Source: Mesorhizobium japonicum MAFF 303099 (lineage in GTDB: Bacteria > Pseudomonadota > Alphaproteobacteria > Rhizobiales > Rhizobiaceae). Taken from it: a stretch of 64,000 nucleotides of DNA. The notes under the pieces are model-generated. The model did no database searches. It saw nothing but the letters and a program-made list of their open reading frames with translations, and was not told the DNA's origin. The DNA is taken from contig NC_002678.2 of NCBI RefSeq assembly GCF_000009625.1, positions 496,001-560,000 on the forward strand, read 5' to 3'. Of this stretch, positions 45,395 to 55,209 are shown in pieces. Numbering within the stretch: position 1 is the stretch's first letter; each line of letters begins with the position of its first letter. The position numbers were made by a program, and so were the translations under genes.

Positions 45395-47160
45395 AGCGCC
45401 GCCACGCGTCTGCGATCGAGCAGCGATATGACATTGGCTGGGGCCGCTGGAGCGGCGCTGACGGCGCGATCGACCGCGTCGCGCTTGCGCAAGCGCGCCG
45501 CATCGAGAAGCATGCTGCCGGCCCACCGATAGACGTTGTTGTCGCGTACGATCTCGCGCATGCGTCGCATGCGCTGGCTTTGCTCTTCCTGCGACATGGT
45601 CAAGGCCTGCAGCAAGGCATCTCCCATCATAGCCGCGTCATAGGGATTGACGATCAGTGCGTCCAGCAGCTCTTTGGAGGCGCCGGCGAACATGCTGAGC
45701 AACAGCACGCCCTGTTCGTCCTCACGCGCCGCGACAAACTCCTTGGCAACCAGGTTCATGCCGTCATGCAGACTGGTGACCATGCAAACGTCGGCTGCAC
45801 GGTAGATTTCGTAGACCTGCTGCTGCGAGTGATGTTCCGTTATCATCAGGACTGGTGTGTAGCCTTCGCGACCATAGCGCTGGTTGAGATCCTCGGCATG
45901 GCGCAGGCACTCCTCGTACAATTGTTGATAGGCAGGCAACGTGCCGCGGCTGGGCGCAGCGATCTGCAGGAACGCCACCTTGCCGATCCATTCGGGATGA
46001 AGCGTCAGCAGTTCGTCGAGCGCGTTGAAGCGATCGAGGATGCCTTTGGTGTAGTCGAGACGTTCGACGCCCACGCACAGCTTGACATTTTCGGCCAGGC
46101 CGAATTTCTCGCGAACCTGCCGGCGGCATTGCGCCACGTCAGGCAGTTTGCCCAATTGCGCCGGCGGCCACTCGATTGAGATCGGATAGGCATGGACCAG
46201 GCTGATCTGGCCGCCATAGGAAATGGCCGAATCCTCGCGCTCGATCCGGCTTTCCAGGAAACGGTCGACGCTGTCGATGAAGTTGTTGCAATGGAACTGG
46301 GTGTGGAAACCGACGATAGAACTGCCGAGCAGGCCGTCGAGAATCTTTTCGCGCCATGGGCAGATGCTGAACACCTCGGAATTCGGCCACGGAATATGCC
46401 AGAAGGTGATGATGATCGCCTCCGGCAGCCGTTCACGGATCATTCGCGGCAGCAGCGCGAAATGATAATCCTGGACCAGCACGATGGGCCGTTCGTTGCG
46501 GGCTTCCGCGACGACGGTGTCGGCGAATTTGCGGTTGACCGCCTCGTAGGCCTCCCAATCCGAGGCGCGGAATATCGGCCGGGTGAAGGCGATATGGCAC
46601 AGCGGCCAGAGGCCTTCATTGGCAAAGCCGAGATAATAGCCTTGCTGTTCTTCCTCGCTCAGCCAGACACGGCGCAGCGTGTAGGAAGGGTTGTCCGGCG
46701 GCACCTCGATCCGGTCGTTCTTGTCGACAACCAGCTTGTCGGCCGAACCACCGCCATAGGCGATCCAGGTGCCCGCGCAGGCACGCGTGATCGGCTCCAG
46801 GGCGGAGACGAGCCCGCTGGCGGGTACGACCAGCTGGATGTCGTCGCCCTCGCGGTTGTGGATATACGGTTCACGGTTTGAGACGACGATCACCTGGGCA
46901 TCGGGAAGTTCGGTCGCCAGGATGTGACGCAGCGTTTCGGGCGACCATTGCACCAGTGCCGCGGCCGCCGACTGCCCGTTCTTCTCGAATTCCGGCAATG
47001 AGCCGCGAGCAGGGTCAACCCCCGCAACGGCCAGCCTGCGGCCCTTGCGCGCCCGAAGCATCATCGTCACCAGCACAACCGCCAGGACGCCGACAGCGAC
47101 AAGAACAAAGAGCCACAATGCGAATACGGGAACGACTAGATACGAACTGTTGTCGGGCAT
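45391..47160 (-). CDS. otsA: Trehalose-6-phosphate synthase with N-terminal membrane anchor
   Basis: This 589-residue GT20 enzyme joins UDP-glucose (or another nucleotide glucose) to glucose 6-phosphate. Catalytic blocks include '[19 protein letters not shown]', '[20 protein letters not shown]', '[19 protein letters not shown]', '[19 protein letters not shown]' and '[20 protein letters not shown]'. It is about 110 residues longer than E. coli OtsA. The extra N terminus is a transmembrane helix ('[20 protein letters not shown]') with a basic 'RARKGRR' end, so the enzyme is probably tethered to the inner membrane with its catalytic domain in the cytoplasm. It is coupled to otsB. Confidence 0.93.
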   Translation of the reverse strand: MPDNSSYLVVPVFALWLFVLVAVGVLAVVLVTMMLRARKGRRLAVAGVDPARGSLPEFEKNGQSAAAALVQWSPETLRHILATELPDAQVIVVSNREPYIHNREGDDIQLVVPASGLVSALEPITRACAGTWIAYGGGSADKLVVDKNDRIEVPPDNPSYTLRRVWLSEEEQQGYYLGFANEGLWPLCHIAFTRPIFRASDWEAYEAVNRKFADTVVAEARNERPIVLVQDYHFALLPRMIRERLPEAIIITFWHIPWPNSEVFSICPWREKILDGLLGSSIVGFHTQFHCNNFIDSVDRFLESRIEREDSAISYGGQISLVHAYPISIEWPPAQLGKLPDVAQCRRQVREKFGLAENVKLCVGVERLDYTKGILDRFNALDELLTLHPEWIGKVAFLQIAAPSRGTLPAYQQLYEECLRHAEDLNQRYGREGYTPVLMITEHHSQQQVYEIYRAADVCMVTSLHDGMNLVAKEFVAAREDEQGVLLLSMFAGASKELLDALIVNPYDAAMMGDALLQALTMSQEEQSQRMRRMREIVRDNNVYRWAGSMLLDAARLRKRDAVDRAVSAAPAAPANVISLLDRRRVAAL

Positions 47161-47269
47161 TGAAATCGATTACCTTTCAATGGGATACCGCAGCGGCTTT
47201 AAGAGCTGGAGTTTCGGCACCCCATGGCGTGGTGGTCCAACGCTCACGGCGCGGGATGGTTCCGATTTT

Positions 47270-49438
47270 TCAGCTCCTGACCACGAGCGGCACCAGCCCC
47301 TCATGCGGTTCGGCAAGGAAGGCGCCGACGCGATCCCCGACGCGCTGGAATGTCAGATCCACCGCCGCCTGCCCTACCGAAAGATGGCGGATGACGAGGT
47401 TATCGATGCCGATCGGCAGGCGCGGCCGCGTCACATGGATTTCACCTGTCCAGCCATCGATTTGCAGGCCGAGGCATGATTGCATGAGCATGAAGGCGGA
47501 GCCGGCGGACCAGGCTTGCGGCAGGCAGGCCACCGGATAGGCGATCGGCGCTTCACCGGCCGCACGCGTGAAGCCGCAAAACAATTCGGGCAGTCGCATG
47601 TTGAAATGAACGGCGGATTCGAAGGTGCCGCTCATCAGCCGCACGACGCTGTCGCGGCTGCCGTATCGCGCCAGTCCGGCAGCGCAGATCGCCGTATCAT
47701 GCGGCCAAATGGAGCCGTTGTGATAGGACATCGGATTGAAGAAGATCGCATCGTCGGCCAGCGTCCGCAGCCCCCAGCCAGAATGAAACGACGCTGACAG
47801 GAGCTGGTCGGCAACCATGCGCGCGCGATCCGGACCGGGAAGGCCGACATAAAGCAAGTGACCGGCGTTGGACGTGCGCACCTTGCAGGGTAGACCATCG
47901 CCGTCCAACGCTAGCGCATAGTAGCCGAGGTCTTCCATCCAGAAATGGCGCTCGACTTTTTGGCGAATGGCATCGGCGCGTATTTCCCAGCTCTCGGCGC
48001 GTTCCGCCTCGCCACGCAGCCGTGCCAGCTTCGCCAACCCCTGGAACGCCGCGAAGACGTAGCCCTGCACCTCGACCAGCGCGATCGGCCCCTTCGGGAT
48101 GCGGCCATCGGCGTGGAAGACAGAATCGAAACTGTCCTTCCATCCCTGGTTGGCAAGGCCGGATTCCGCGGCGCGCTGGTATGTGAGGAATCCCGTCGAA
48201 CGGCTCGCCGTCTCGATCCACTCGGCCGCGGCGCACAGTGATGGCCACAGCGTATCGATGAAGGCCGTATCGCCCGTGCGGTCAGCATAGGCGCAGGCAA
48301 GATGGATATAGAGCGGCGTCGTGTCGACGCCGCCATAATAGCGGCCGAACGGCAACTCGCTCAGCGCCACCATCTCGCCCTTGCGGGTCTCGTGCATGAT
48401 CTTGCCGGGTTCGGAATCGCTGAAAGGCGATGTCTCGGTTGCCTGGTGCTGGGCCAGAAACGCTAGGACGCCCCGCGCCAGGCCGGGATTGAGCCAAAGC
48501 ATCTGCAAGGCCGAGATCACGCCATCCCGGCCAAACGCGGTGGAGAACCAGGGAATGCCGGCATAGGGATAGGGCCCGGTCGCCAGTTCCGTGGTGAGCA
48601 GCGCGACGTCGGCGCGCGCGCGCTCCATCCAGTCGTTGAAGACGCGACCGGAACTGTGCAGCGTCGCGCCGTGCCGGCGCTTGGCGCGCATGCCGAAGCG
48701 AGCGCGGGCGGCAGCCGCGCGAAACCGGCGGCTTTCGGGGCGATCGTCTGTCGCGTTGCCCACTTCCACATAAAGCGTCTGGCTGCTGCGCTTGGTGACG
48801 GCGATGACGAAATCGGCGCGTTCGGAAGTCAGTTGATCGGGCGTCTGTGAGAATGAAATCGCCGATGTCCGCACGACCTTGTCCAGGCCTTCGTAGCGAA
48901 GCACGACCGCGTTCCCTGCGATCTCGGCCGTATCGGCGGTTCCACGCTTCAAGCGGGTCGAGCCGCGGACCTCGAACATGTCGCGGAAATCGGCGGCAAA
49001 ACGCAGCGACAGCAGGATCGTCGAATGCTCGCGGCTGTAGTTGGACAGCGTTATGCGCTCATACAGCCTTTCCTCCCACAACAGCCGCACGCGCTCGATA
49101 TGCATAGCGCCTTGCGGAATCTGGCGGCCAGCGGCGCTCTCGATCGGCAGATTGGTGAGGTTGGTGGTGAAGAGCACGTTGTCCTGGCTGAGCGACGCGC
49201 CCAGCAACGACGTCGACCGCCCGCCGACGGTGAGGCGAAATTCGGAGAGCACGCGCGTGTCGTCGCGGAAGAACCCATCGCCGACACCGCGTATGTCGCC
49301 ATAGGCATCGGCAACGGCAAAGCAATCGCCATGCTTGAGGGCGAACAGCCGATGCGGTTCCCTCGGCGCGGTTTCGTCCAGGGAAGCCAGAGCTATGGCA
49401 GGATCAAGCTTGCGCTCGTCGAGTTGGGTGATGGTCAA
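47270..49438 (-). CDS. Amylo-alpha-1,6-glucosidase / glycogen-debranching-like protein
   Basis: This 722-residue protein has the N-terminal 'glycogen debranching N-terminal' beta domain ('FALKHGDCFAVADAYGDIRG', 'GFFRDDTRVLSEFRLTVGGR') and a C-terminal (alpha/alpha)6 barrel ('YAGIPWFSTAFGRDGVISAL', 'YYGGVDTTPLYIHLACAYAD', 'YHNGSIWPHDTAICAAGLAR'). Such proteins are annotated as debranching enzymes, but the exact glucan substrate is uncertain. No signal peptide is seen, so it is probably cytoplasmic. It lies between otsA and a family 4 glycosyltransferase, all on the minus strand. Confidence 0.9.
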   Translation of the reverse strand: MTITQLDERKLDPAIALASLDETAPREPHRLFALKHGDCFAVADAYGDIRGVGDGFFRDDTRVLSEFRLTVGGRSTSLLGASLSQDNVLFTTNLTNLPIESAAGRQIPQGAMHIERVRLLWEERLYERITLSNYSREHSTILLSLRFAADFRDMFEVRGSTRLKRGTADTAEIAGNAVVLRYEGLDKVVRTSAISFSQTPDQLTSERADFVIAVTKRSSQTLYVEVGNATDDRPESRRFRAAAARARFGMRAKRRHGATLHSSGRVFNDWMERARADVALLTTELATGPYPYAGIPWFSTAFGRDGVISALQMLWLNPGLARGVLAFLAQHQATETSPFSDSEPGKIMHETRKGEMVALSELPFGRYYGGVDTTPLYIHLACAYADRTGDTAFIDTLWPSLCAAAEWIETASRSTGFLTYQRAAESGLANQGWKDSFDSVFHADGRIPKGPIALVEVQGYVFAAFQGLAKLARLRGEAERAESWEIRADAIRQKVERHFWMEDLGYYALALDGDGLPCKVRTSNAGHLLYVGLPGPDRARMVADQLLSASFHSGWGLRTLADDAIFFNPMSYHNGSIWPHDTAICAAGLARYGSRDSVVRLMSGTFESAVHFNMRLPELFCGFTRAAGEAPIAYPVACLPQAWSAGSAFMLMQSCLGLQIDGWTGEIHVTRPRLPIGIDNLVIRHLSVGQAAVDLTFQRVGDRVGAFLAEPHEGLVPLVVRS

Positions 49439-49477
49439 CAGGATTGTCCCGTGCTGGGTTTTTCGGACGGTGAAGGC

Positions 49478-50539
49478 CTACGAAGCTCTGCTTTGCTCAT
49501 GGCCGTTGCGCAGCCGGGAATAAGCCTCGACGTAGTCCCTGGCCATTCTGTCGGCTGAAAACCGCCTTTCGAACACCGCCCTTATGCGCCGCCTGTCGAG
49601 CTGCAGAAGAGCCGGCATCGTGGCGACCGCATCCTCGATGGTTTCGACGACGAAGCCGGTAACCCCATAGTCGACAATTTCGGGCATGGCGCCGCAACTC
49701 CAGGCCATGACCGGGGTTCCACAGGCCATGGCCTCGATCACGGCAAGACCGAAGGGTTCGGGCCAATCGATCGGAAACAGCAGGGCGGCCGCATTGCCAA
49801 GAAACCTGCTCTTCTGGTCCTCGCCGATTTCGCCGACATATTCGACCCGGTCGCCATCGATCATCGGTTGGACGACTTCCTCGAAATAGGCGCGGTCGCC
49901 ATCGCCGATCTTGGCCGCGAGCTTGAGTTTCAGCCCGGTGCGGCGGGCGATCTCGATCGCCCGGTCCGGCCGCTTGTCGCGCGACATCCTGCCGAGAAAG
50001 GCAAGATAGCCGCCATCCGAACCCGCCTCGAAATCGGGTTCGTAGAGATCGACGGGCAGGCCGTGATGGATCGTCGCAAGCCAGTTGGCCGACGCAAACC
50101 GCGCCCGCTGGCTGCGCGATATGGAAACCATCGGGAAGCGCGGGAACCGGTCATAGGCCTGCGCGAGATCCGCGTAATCCAGCCTGCCATGCGGCGTCGT
50201 CACCGTGCGCTGCGGCATGTCGCGGAAAAACGGGAAATGCAGGAAATGGCTGAGGTGGAAATGAATCACGTCAAAATCGTCGGCGCGTTTCCTCACCTCG
50301 TCGAGCATCGACAGATGCGCCGCGATCTCGGACTTCAGCGGGCGTGGATCGAGGCGAAGCGCCCGCTCGCGGCAGGGCACGAGTTTGGCGGAGGTCTTCG
50401 TGTCGCCGCTGGCGAACAGCGTCACGTCGTGGCCGAGGTCGACGAGGGCTTCGGTCAGGTAGGAAATGATGCGCTCGGTGCCCCCGTAGAGCCTTGGCGG
50501 AACGGATTCGTACAGTGGCGCGACATGAGCGATCTTCAT
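49478..50539 (-). CDS. Glycosyltransferase family 4
   Basis: This 353-residue GT-B enzyme has 'VPPRLYGGTERIISYLTEAL' at the N terminus (donor/acceptor loop), 'YLAFLGRMSRDKRPDRAIEI' and 'PEPFGLAVIEAMACGTPVM', the E-x7-E retaining motif. ATG 50539 (MKIAHVAPLYES) has AAGG upstream; the frame to 50608 is open. It is the first gene of the minus-strand glucan group with 39 bases to the debranching enzyme. The acceptor is unknown; context suggests glucan or a glycosyl solute. Confidence 0.88.
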   Translation of the reverse strand: MKIAHVAPLYESVPPRLYGGTERIISYLTEALVDLGHDVTLFASGDTKTSAKLVPCRERALRLDPRPLKSEIAAHLSMLDEVRKRADDFDVIHFHLSHFLHFPFFRDMPQRTVTTPHGRLDYADLAQAYDRFPRFPMVSISRSQRARFASANWLATIHHGLPVDLYEPDFEAGSDGGYLAFLGRMSRDKRPDRAIEIARRTGLKLKLAAKIGDGDRAYFEEVVQPMIDGDRVEYVGEIGEDQKSRFLGNAAALLFPIDWPEPFGLAVIEAMACGTPVMAWSCGAMPEIVDYGVTGFVVETIEDAVATMPALLQLDRRRIRAVFERRFSADRMARDYVEAYSRLRNGHEQSRAS

Positions 50540-50713
50540 GGCCCGGCCTTCCCTCAATGCGCTGGTCATGGAACGAAATGCTTCAGCCGCAGGATCGTTC
50601 CGGCCCATTGGCGGGTGCGACGAAATGATCGAAGGACATTTGATGTCCGATCAAGCCGCCCTATTTCCTTTTGGCCGCCGAATTTGCACGCACGGCAGCC
50701 CAGGGAGGCTTCG

Positions 50714-51244
50714 GTGGAACCCAAGGATGTGCAGGAACCCAGGGACATTGCAGCCCGCCGCCTGAGCATGGTCATCGAACAATATGTCGAGGCCAGAAAA
50801 CGGCGTTATGACTTCGTGTCGACGGATCAGGCCGCCAGGGTGATCCGCAAGATCCTGAAACCCGCGGACCCAGCCCTCTCCGACCGCAAGCTCGACGATA
50901 TGGTCACTGCCGTCGCCGTCAAGAACGGCCTGGCGGTCGCCTTCGATCGTGGCGTCAGAGCACCGACCGATGGCACCGAGGCCGACCTGAGCAGAAAGGA
51001 ACCGACCATGCGAGCACCAAGGGAGACTCCCGATGTTGCCGGCGCGGTGGACGCCATTCTGGCCACCCAGGCCGCCCCGCTTTCCCAAAACACCCCGCTT
51101 TCCCAATTGACTCCGCTTTCAATGAGGGCGGTGATCTCGCTGTTGCGCGAACGGACCGGCACCAAGCGATCGGACGCGGATCTGGAAGGCCTGATCGCCA
51201 AGAAGGCGGCGGTCCTGGACGTGCACTTGTCGCGGAACGGCTGA
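50714..51244 (+). CDS. Hypothetical protein with internal repeat
   Basis: This 176-residue soluble protein starts at a GTG (50714) with GGAGG six bases before it. The N-terminal half ('RDIAARRLSMVIEQYVEARK', 'TDQAARVIRKILKPADPALS') is charged and helical. The C-terminal half has a short repeat 'PLSQNTPLSQLTPLS' built from 15-base units, then 'VISLLRERTGTKRSDADLEG', which resembles a helical DNA- or RNA-binding end but is not recognised. It is divergent from the glycosyltransferase gene. A longer overlapping frame extends to 49868 but runs antisense through the glycosyltransferase and is rejected as start. Confidence 0.65.
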   Translation: MEPKDVQEPRDIAARRLSMVIEQYVEARKRRYDFVSTDQAARVIRKILKPADPALSDRKLDDMVTAVAVKNGLAVAFDRGVRAPTDGTEADLSRKEPTMRAPRETPDVAGAVDAILATQAAPLSQNTPLSQLTPLSMRAVISLLRERTGTKRSDADLEGLIAKKAAVLDVHLSRNG

Positions 51245-51491
51245 ACGGTCGATCGCGACGCGCTGCGGCGGCCTGCGAGCGAGGCTAATGTCCTCGCTCG
51301 CGACATTCGGTTGCAGCCGAAAGCCACGGATCGGCCCCACGACGCCCTCGAACGAAACAAATCCTGTGTCCGGCCTTTCCCATGATCGGCACATCCTGTA
51401 ATTGCCCGCAGGTTAAGGCTATTGCGCTGCAGCTGGGGCTGGACTGGCTCAACCGGAACGTTATCTGATCGGATCTTACCTACAAAAACGT

Positions 51492-53570
51492 GTGTTTCGC
51501 CGAATGGCCGATAAGTTTGGTTCGACGTCGAAACGCTCGTCGAAGGACTACCTGGCTTTCCTTGACGGGCTCCGGGCCATCGCGATCCTGTCAGTCGTAT
51601 TCTACCATCTGTATGGCGACCGCCTCCCCAATGGCTTTCTAGGGGTTGATGTTTTCTTCGTAATTTCTGGTTTCGTCGTCAGCTATACGGTGTCGCGGCG
51701 CTACCGGGGCCAGTCCGCTTTTCATTTTGTCTTGGAATTCTATGCGCGCCGGTTCACAAGAATCATGCCGGCCCTGTTGCTGTGCTTGCTGGTCAGTGCG
51801 CTCGCCACCTTTCTGTTTGTTCCGGACGCCTGGCTCAGCACATCAATCAGCCAAACCGCCTCTTCCGCCTTCGTCGGCCTGAGCAACATCTTCCTGGCCA
51901 GGGGAACCGACTATTTTTCACCCGTGACCGAGTTTAACCCATTTACCCACACGTGGTCTCTTGGGGTTGAGGAACAATTCTACATTATTTTCCCGCTGCT
52001 GTTTTTTCCTTGGGTTATAGGACCGCGCGGGAAGAGGTTTTCGGCGCTTGTTTATGGTGCGCTCGCCATCGCGTCGGTGGCGATATGGTTTCATCTTCTG
52101 GCTGCGAATCCGCTTCACGCTTTCTACATGCCCTACGCCCGCTTTTGGCAGTTGGCATGCGGCATATTGTGCTTTCAGCTCGTCAGCCGGATAGGGGAAC
52201 TGACGGGCTTCGAAAGGCATTGCAATCTTGCAGCCACGATCGCGCTAATAGGCCTCTTGGCAACATTCGCGCTCGACTTCGGCAAGGACTCTCATGGGCT
52301 TGAGAACCTCGCTGCAGTTGTCTGCACAACTGTCTTGATCGGATGCCTCTACTATCTGGGAAGCGATAGAGCGCCGCACTTTGCGGTGTTGGAAATAAAG
52401 CCGGTCAGGTTCGTCGGATGGATCTCATATTCCCTCTACCTGTGGCATTGGCCAGTCTTCGTGATGGCAAGATGGACGATAGGCATCGAAACCACCGCCA
52501 CAAAATTAGCAGCGTTGCTGGTCGCCGTGGCGTTCAGCCTCGGCTCGTATTTCTGGATCGAAACACCGACGCGCCGATTGCGGCTTTTGAGAACCGCCCC
52601 TGACATAGCCGTTGTCGCCCTCTTTCTGGCTGTCATCGCTGCTGCATTTTTCGGCTTCAAACTGATGGGCGACAATCGATATGAAATAGCCTTGAGCACA
52701 GTCATGAGGAATCGAGGCGAATGGTATGGGACCTCGCCAGACACCTCTCCTCAATTTCCCGGTTGCGTCGTCGTCACGGAAACTGCGGAAGAAGCGCAGT
52801 TCTTTACCAAAGGCGGGTGCCCAGGCGACGGGCACAATGAGACCTTATTCGTGCTGGGCGACTCTCACGCGGGAGCCTACATTCCACTCCTGAAGCGTTT
52901 CACGCTCGAAACCGGCATCCGAACAGTGGTGGTGTCGACCGCCGGTTGCCCGTTTCTCAGCTTGAATCTTCGCCGTGACACTGAGCCAACGTGCGCTCAT
53001 GCCACGACTGCCGGTGCAGCCTACATAGCCAGGATTGCCAAGCCTCGCGACGTGCTGTTCCTGCCCTCGCTCCGGCTGACGCGACTTAGTCTTCAATGGG
53101 CTGCTGGCTCCGACAGCAACACGGAGAACAGCGAGCAGGAAAGGCAACAAGCCGTCAAGAACGCTATCGATCAACTTACCCACCTCTCCAAAGCGGGACT
53201 GTCGATTGTTTTCGAAGGTCCAAAGCCAATCTTTAGGGCCTCGGCCTTTCGATGCAGTGATTGGTTCAATTCAATGAATCCGTCCTGTACCAACGGATTC
53301 GACATCGATCGAAAGCTGATAGAAAATCTTCGATCACCAATTTTGAAGGGCTACGCTGAGATATCAGCAGCTCTGCCGAACATTCACGTCTGGGACCCTT
53401 TGCCTACGCTCTGCCCGCAAGTTACATGTTCGGCATTCAGGAATGGACACCCGTTGTTCTTCGACGGCGATCATGTCACGGCCTATGCCAATTCGCTTCT
53501 GTTGGAGAACTTCGTGTCAGAGATCGAGTCCACAATTTCAAAAGACCAAGCAGCACGCTTTGGGATGTAA
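51492..53570 (+). CDS. Acyltransferase 3 / SGNH-domain O-acetylase
   Basis: This 692-residue protein resembles OafA-type polysaccharide O-acetylases. The N-terminal AT3 domain (about residues 20-380, around ten transmembrane helices) has 'LAFLDGLRAIAILSVVFYHL', 'VDVFFVISGFVVSYTVSRRY' and 'YARRFTRIMPALLLCLLVSA'. The C-terminal SGNH domain begins at 'ETLFVLGDSHAGAYIPLLKR' (GDSH) and ends with 'FDGDHVTAYANSLLLENFV' (the DxxH motif). The start is GTG 51492 or ATG 51504; no clear ribosome binding site favours either. Base composition is visibly less GC-rich than its neighbours. Confidence 0.9.
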   Translation: MFRRMADKFGSTSKRSSKDYLAFLDGLRAIAILSVVFYHLYGDRLPNGFLGVDVFFVISGFVVSYTVSRRYRGQSAFHFVLEFYARRFTRIMPALLLCLLVSALATFLFVPDAWLSTSISQTASSAFVGLSNIFLARGTDYFSPVTEFNPFTHTWSLGVEEQFYIIFPLLFFPWVIGPRGKRFSALVYGALAIASVAIWFHLLAANPLHAFYMPYARFWQLACGILCFQLVSRIGELTGFERHCNLAATIALIGLLATFALDFGKDSHGLENLAAVVCTTVLIGCLYYLGSDRAPHFAVLEIKPVRFVGWISYSLYLWHWPVFVMARWTIGIETTATKLAALLVAVAFSLGSYFWIETPTRRLRLLRTAPDIAVVALFLAVIAAAFFGFKLMGDNRYEIALSTVMRNRGEWYGTSPDTSPQFPGCVVVTETAEEAQFFTKGGCPGDGHNETLFVLGDSHAGAYIPLLKRFTLETGIRTVVVSTAGCPFLSLNLRRDTEPTCAHATTAGAAYIARIAKPRDVLFLPSLRLTRLSLQWAAGSDSNTENSEQERQQAVKNAIDQLTHLSKAGLSIVFEGPKPIFRASAFRCSDWFNSMNPSCTNGFDIDRKLIENLRSPILKGYAEISAALPNIHVWDPLPTLCPQVTCSAFRNGHPLFFDGDHVTAYANSLLLENFVSEIESTISKDQAARFGM

Positions 53571-53705
53571 ACCACCTGCCGGCCGACTTGGCGCTGCGCA
53601 TGCGGTCCGCCAAGGTCTCGCAGCTATTTGGAAAGGTTCTTCGGCCTGATTTGTTCCGGGTTGCGGCGCGGTGTCTGGAACAGCCGCGAACGCGCTCGGA
53701 CGCAG

Positions 53706-55097
53706 TCACCCTCGCCTGCGAACCCTGAGAAACATTCTTCTGATGAAAAGCGGGATCATGCCGTTGTAGAGCCCTTTGATCTCATTGACGAAATTCGAAA
53801 GGCGCGACAACTCGTCGTCAATTCGATGCAATCTGGCCTGGCTGTCCTGGGCCACCCTGTCGAGCGAAGCGGAGGCATCAAGGATCGGTTTTGCGATTTC
53901 GGGTCCGATGGCTTTGACCTGCTCGCCAAGCTCTACCAACGACGCGACATTGCTCTCCAGCGTTTTTGTGTTTGATTGCAGCAATTCCACAAGCGCGGTC
54001 TGGTCTGGCGAAACCTGCCATCCATGAACCTCTTTCACAATATGGGCCCATCTGCGGGGCGCAACCGAAACGCCGATTTCCTCTATCCAGCGCGCGGTTG
54101 CCAGCGACCGCTCGTCGGCAGTCGTATTCGTCTGCGCCTGTATGGCCTGATTGTAGGCCTTGAGATGCTCTTGAACGAAGTGCGAGACATCAGCCACTTC
54201 ACGGAAATAGGCACAAACCTTCGCGGCATCGCCGGCATCGAACCGCGAGATCGCCTCCATCAGGTTCTCGACGGTGGTCGGCCTCGTCAGAAGACCAACC
54301 CCGAGGTTCATGCGCCGCCATGCCTCCATGTTCGCTGTATCGAGCAGGCCGGCGAAGCCACGCGCGTCGCAGACGACGACCGAACAGCCCACCGCGGCCG
54401 CTTCAAGGGCCATACGGGCGGTTGCAAAGACGATGTCGTATTCAGGCAAATCCTTTTCGAGCTGATGGGAAAAGCGTTCGGTAGCCGGACCCACCTCATC
54501 CAACGCGATATTGCTCTTCGAGCAGGCCTCACGCACCGCCTGCTGGTGTTCGAAATTCTTGGTCAGCAGCAGCGCTCTGGCGGGCCTGGAAGGTAGCGGC
54601 AGGCGCGGCTTGAAACGGTGAAGGTCGACTGCGTTGTAGATGAGGTCCAACCTGTCAGCCGGTACACCGCGCGACAAGCACTTGGCCTTGCACGCTTCGT
54701 CGACCGCGATCCAGCGGCGTATCTGCGGATGAAGCATGGGAGCTTCGATCTCAAAGAAAGCGCTATGACAGGAAAACACGGCAGGCACGTCGGGAAACCG
54801 CGCCAGCGCCGTCAGGCAAGGCGTCAAATGCTGGCCATGGATGATGTCGGGCTTTTCGACAATCTCGGCAATCCGGTCCACCACATGGTGTCCCCGTCTG
54901 CGCATTCTGTCGGCCATGTCGCCAAGTGTTGGCGCCAGCACCATGGTTTGATGACCGGCGCCGCGAAGCCCGTCGGCCAGCAATTCGACAACCACTTCGG
55001 TGCCGCTGTTGTGCGATACGAACAGATTGGTGATGAGAACCCGCAAATGCCGCCTCCGGTCTGTTTCGCAACCCACCACATTGGCGGCGAGGGACAA
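53706..55097 (-). CDS. Glycosyltransferase family 4 with C-terminal helical tail
   Basis: This 463-residue protein has a GT-B fold ('RVLITNLFVSHNSGTEVVVE', 'DIIHGQHLTPCLTALARFPD', 'DLIYNAVDLHRFKPRLPLP') but lacks the usual 'EPFG' block, showing instead 'FATARMALEAAAVGCSVVVC'. The C-terminal 100 residues after 'SPDQTALVELLQ' are a predicted helical, coiled-coil-like segment ending in a basic 'RRMFLRVRRRG'. It faces the acyltransferase across 135 bases and likely belongs to the same surface-glycan locus. Confidence 0.82.
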   Translation of the reverse strand: MSLAANVVGCETDRRRHLRVLITNLFVSHNSGTEVVVELLADGLRGAGHQTMVLAPTLGDMADRMRRRGHHVVDRIAEIVEKPDIIHGQHLTPCLTALARFPDVPAVFSCHSAFFEIEAPMLHPQIRRWIAVDEACKAKCLSRGVPADRLDLIYNAVDLHRFKPRLPLPSRPARALLLTKNFEHQQAVREACSKSNIALDEVGPATERFSHQLEKDLPEYDIVFATARMALEAAAVGCSVVVCDARGFAGLLDTANMEAWRRMNLGVGLLTRPTTVENLMEAISRFDAGDAAKVCAYFREVADVSHFVQEHLKAYNQAIQAQTNTTADERSLATARWIEEIGVSVAPRRWAHIVKEVHGWQVSPDQTALVELLQSNTKTLESNVASLVELGEQVKAIGPEIAKPILDASASLDRVAQDSQARLHRIDDELSRLSNFVNEIKGLYNGMIPLFIRRMFLRVRRRG

Positions 55098-55209
55098 CAG
55101 ATGCTAGGCAGCGTTCTTAGTTTGAAGGCATCGACCAGACAAGTTTGTACAAAATTTGCCTCGGCGCCTGCTCCAATGTTGGGAAGCCTTTGACGGCTGA
55201 TCGCCTTGG

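Noticed and set aside
49868..50713. N-terminal extension of the 176-residue protein's frame
   Set aside because: It runs antisense through the glycosyltransferase; a GTG with good ribosome binding site at 50714 is the better start.
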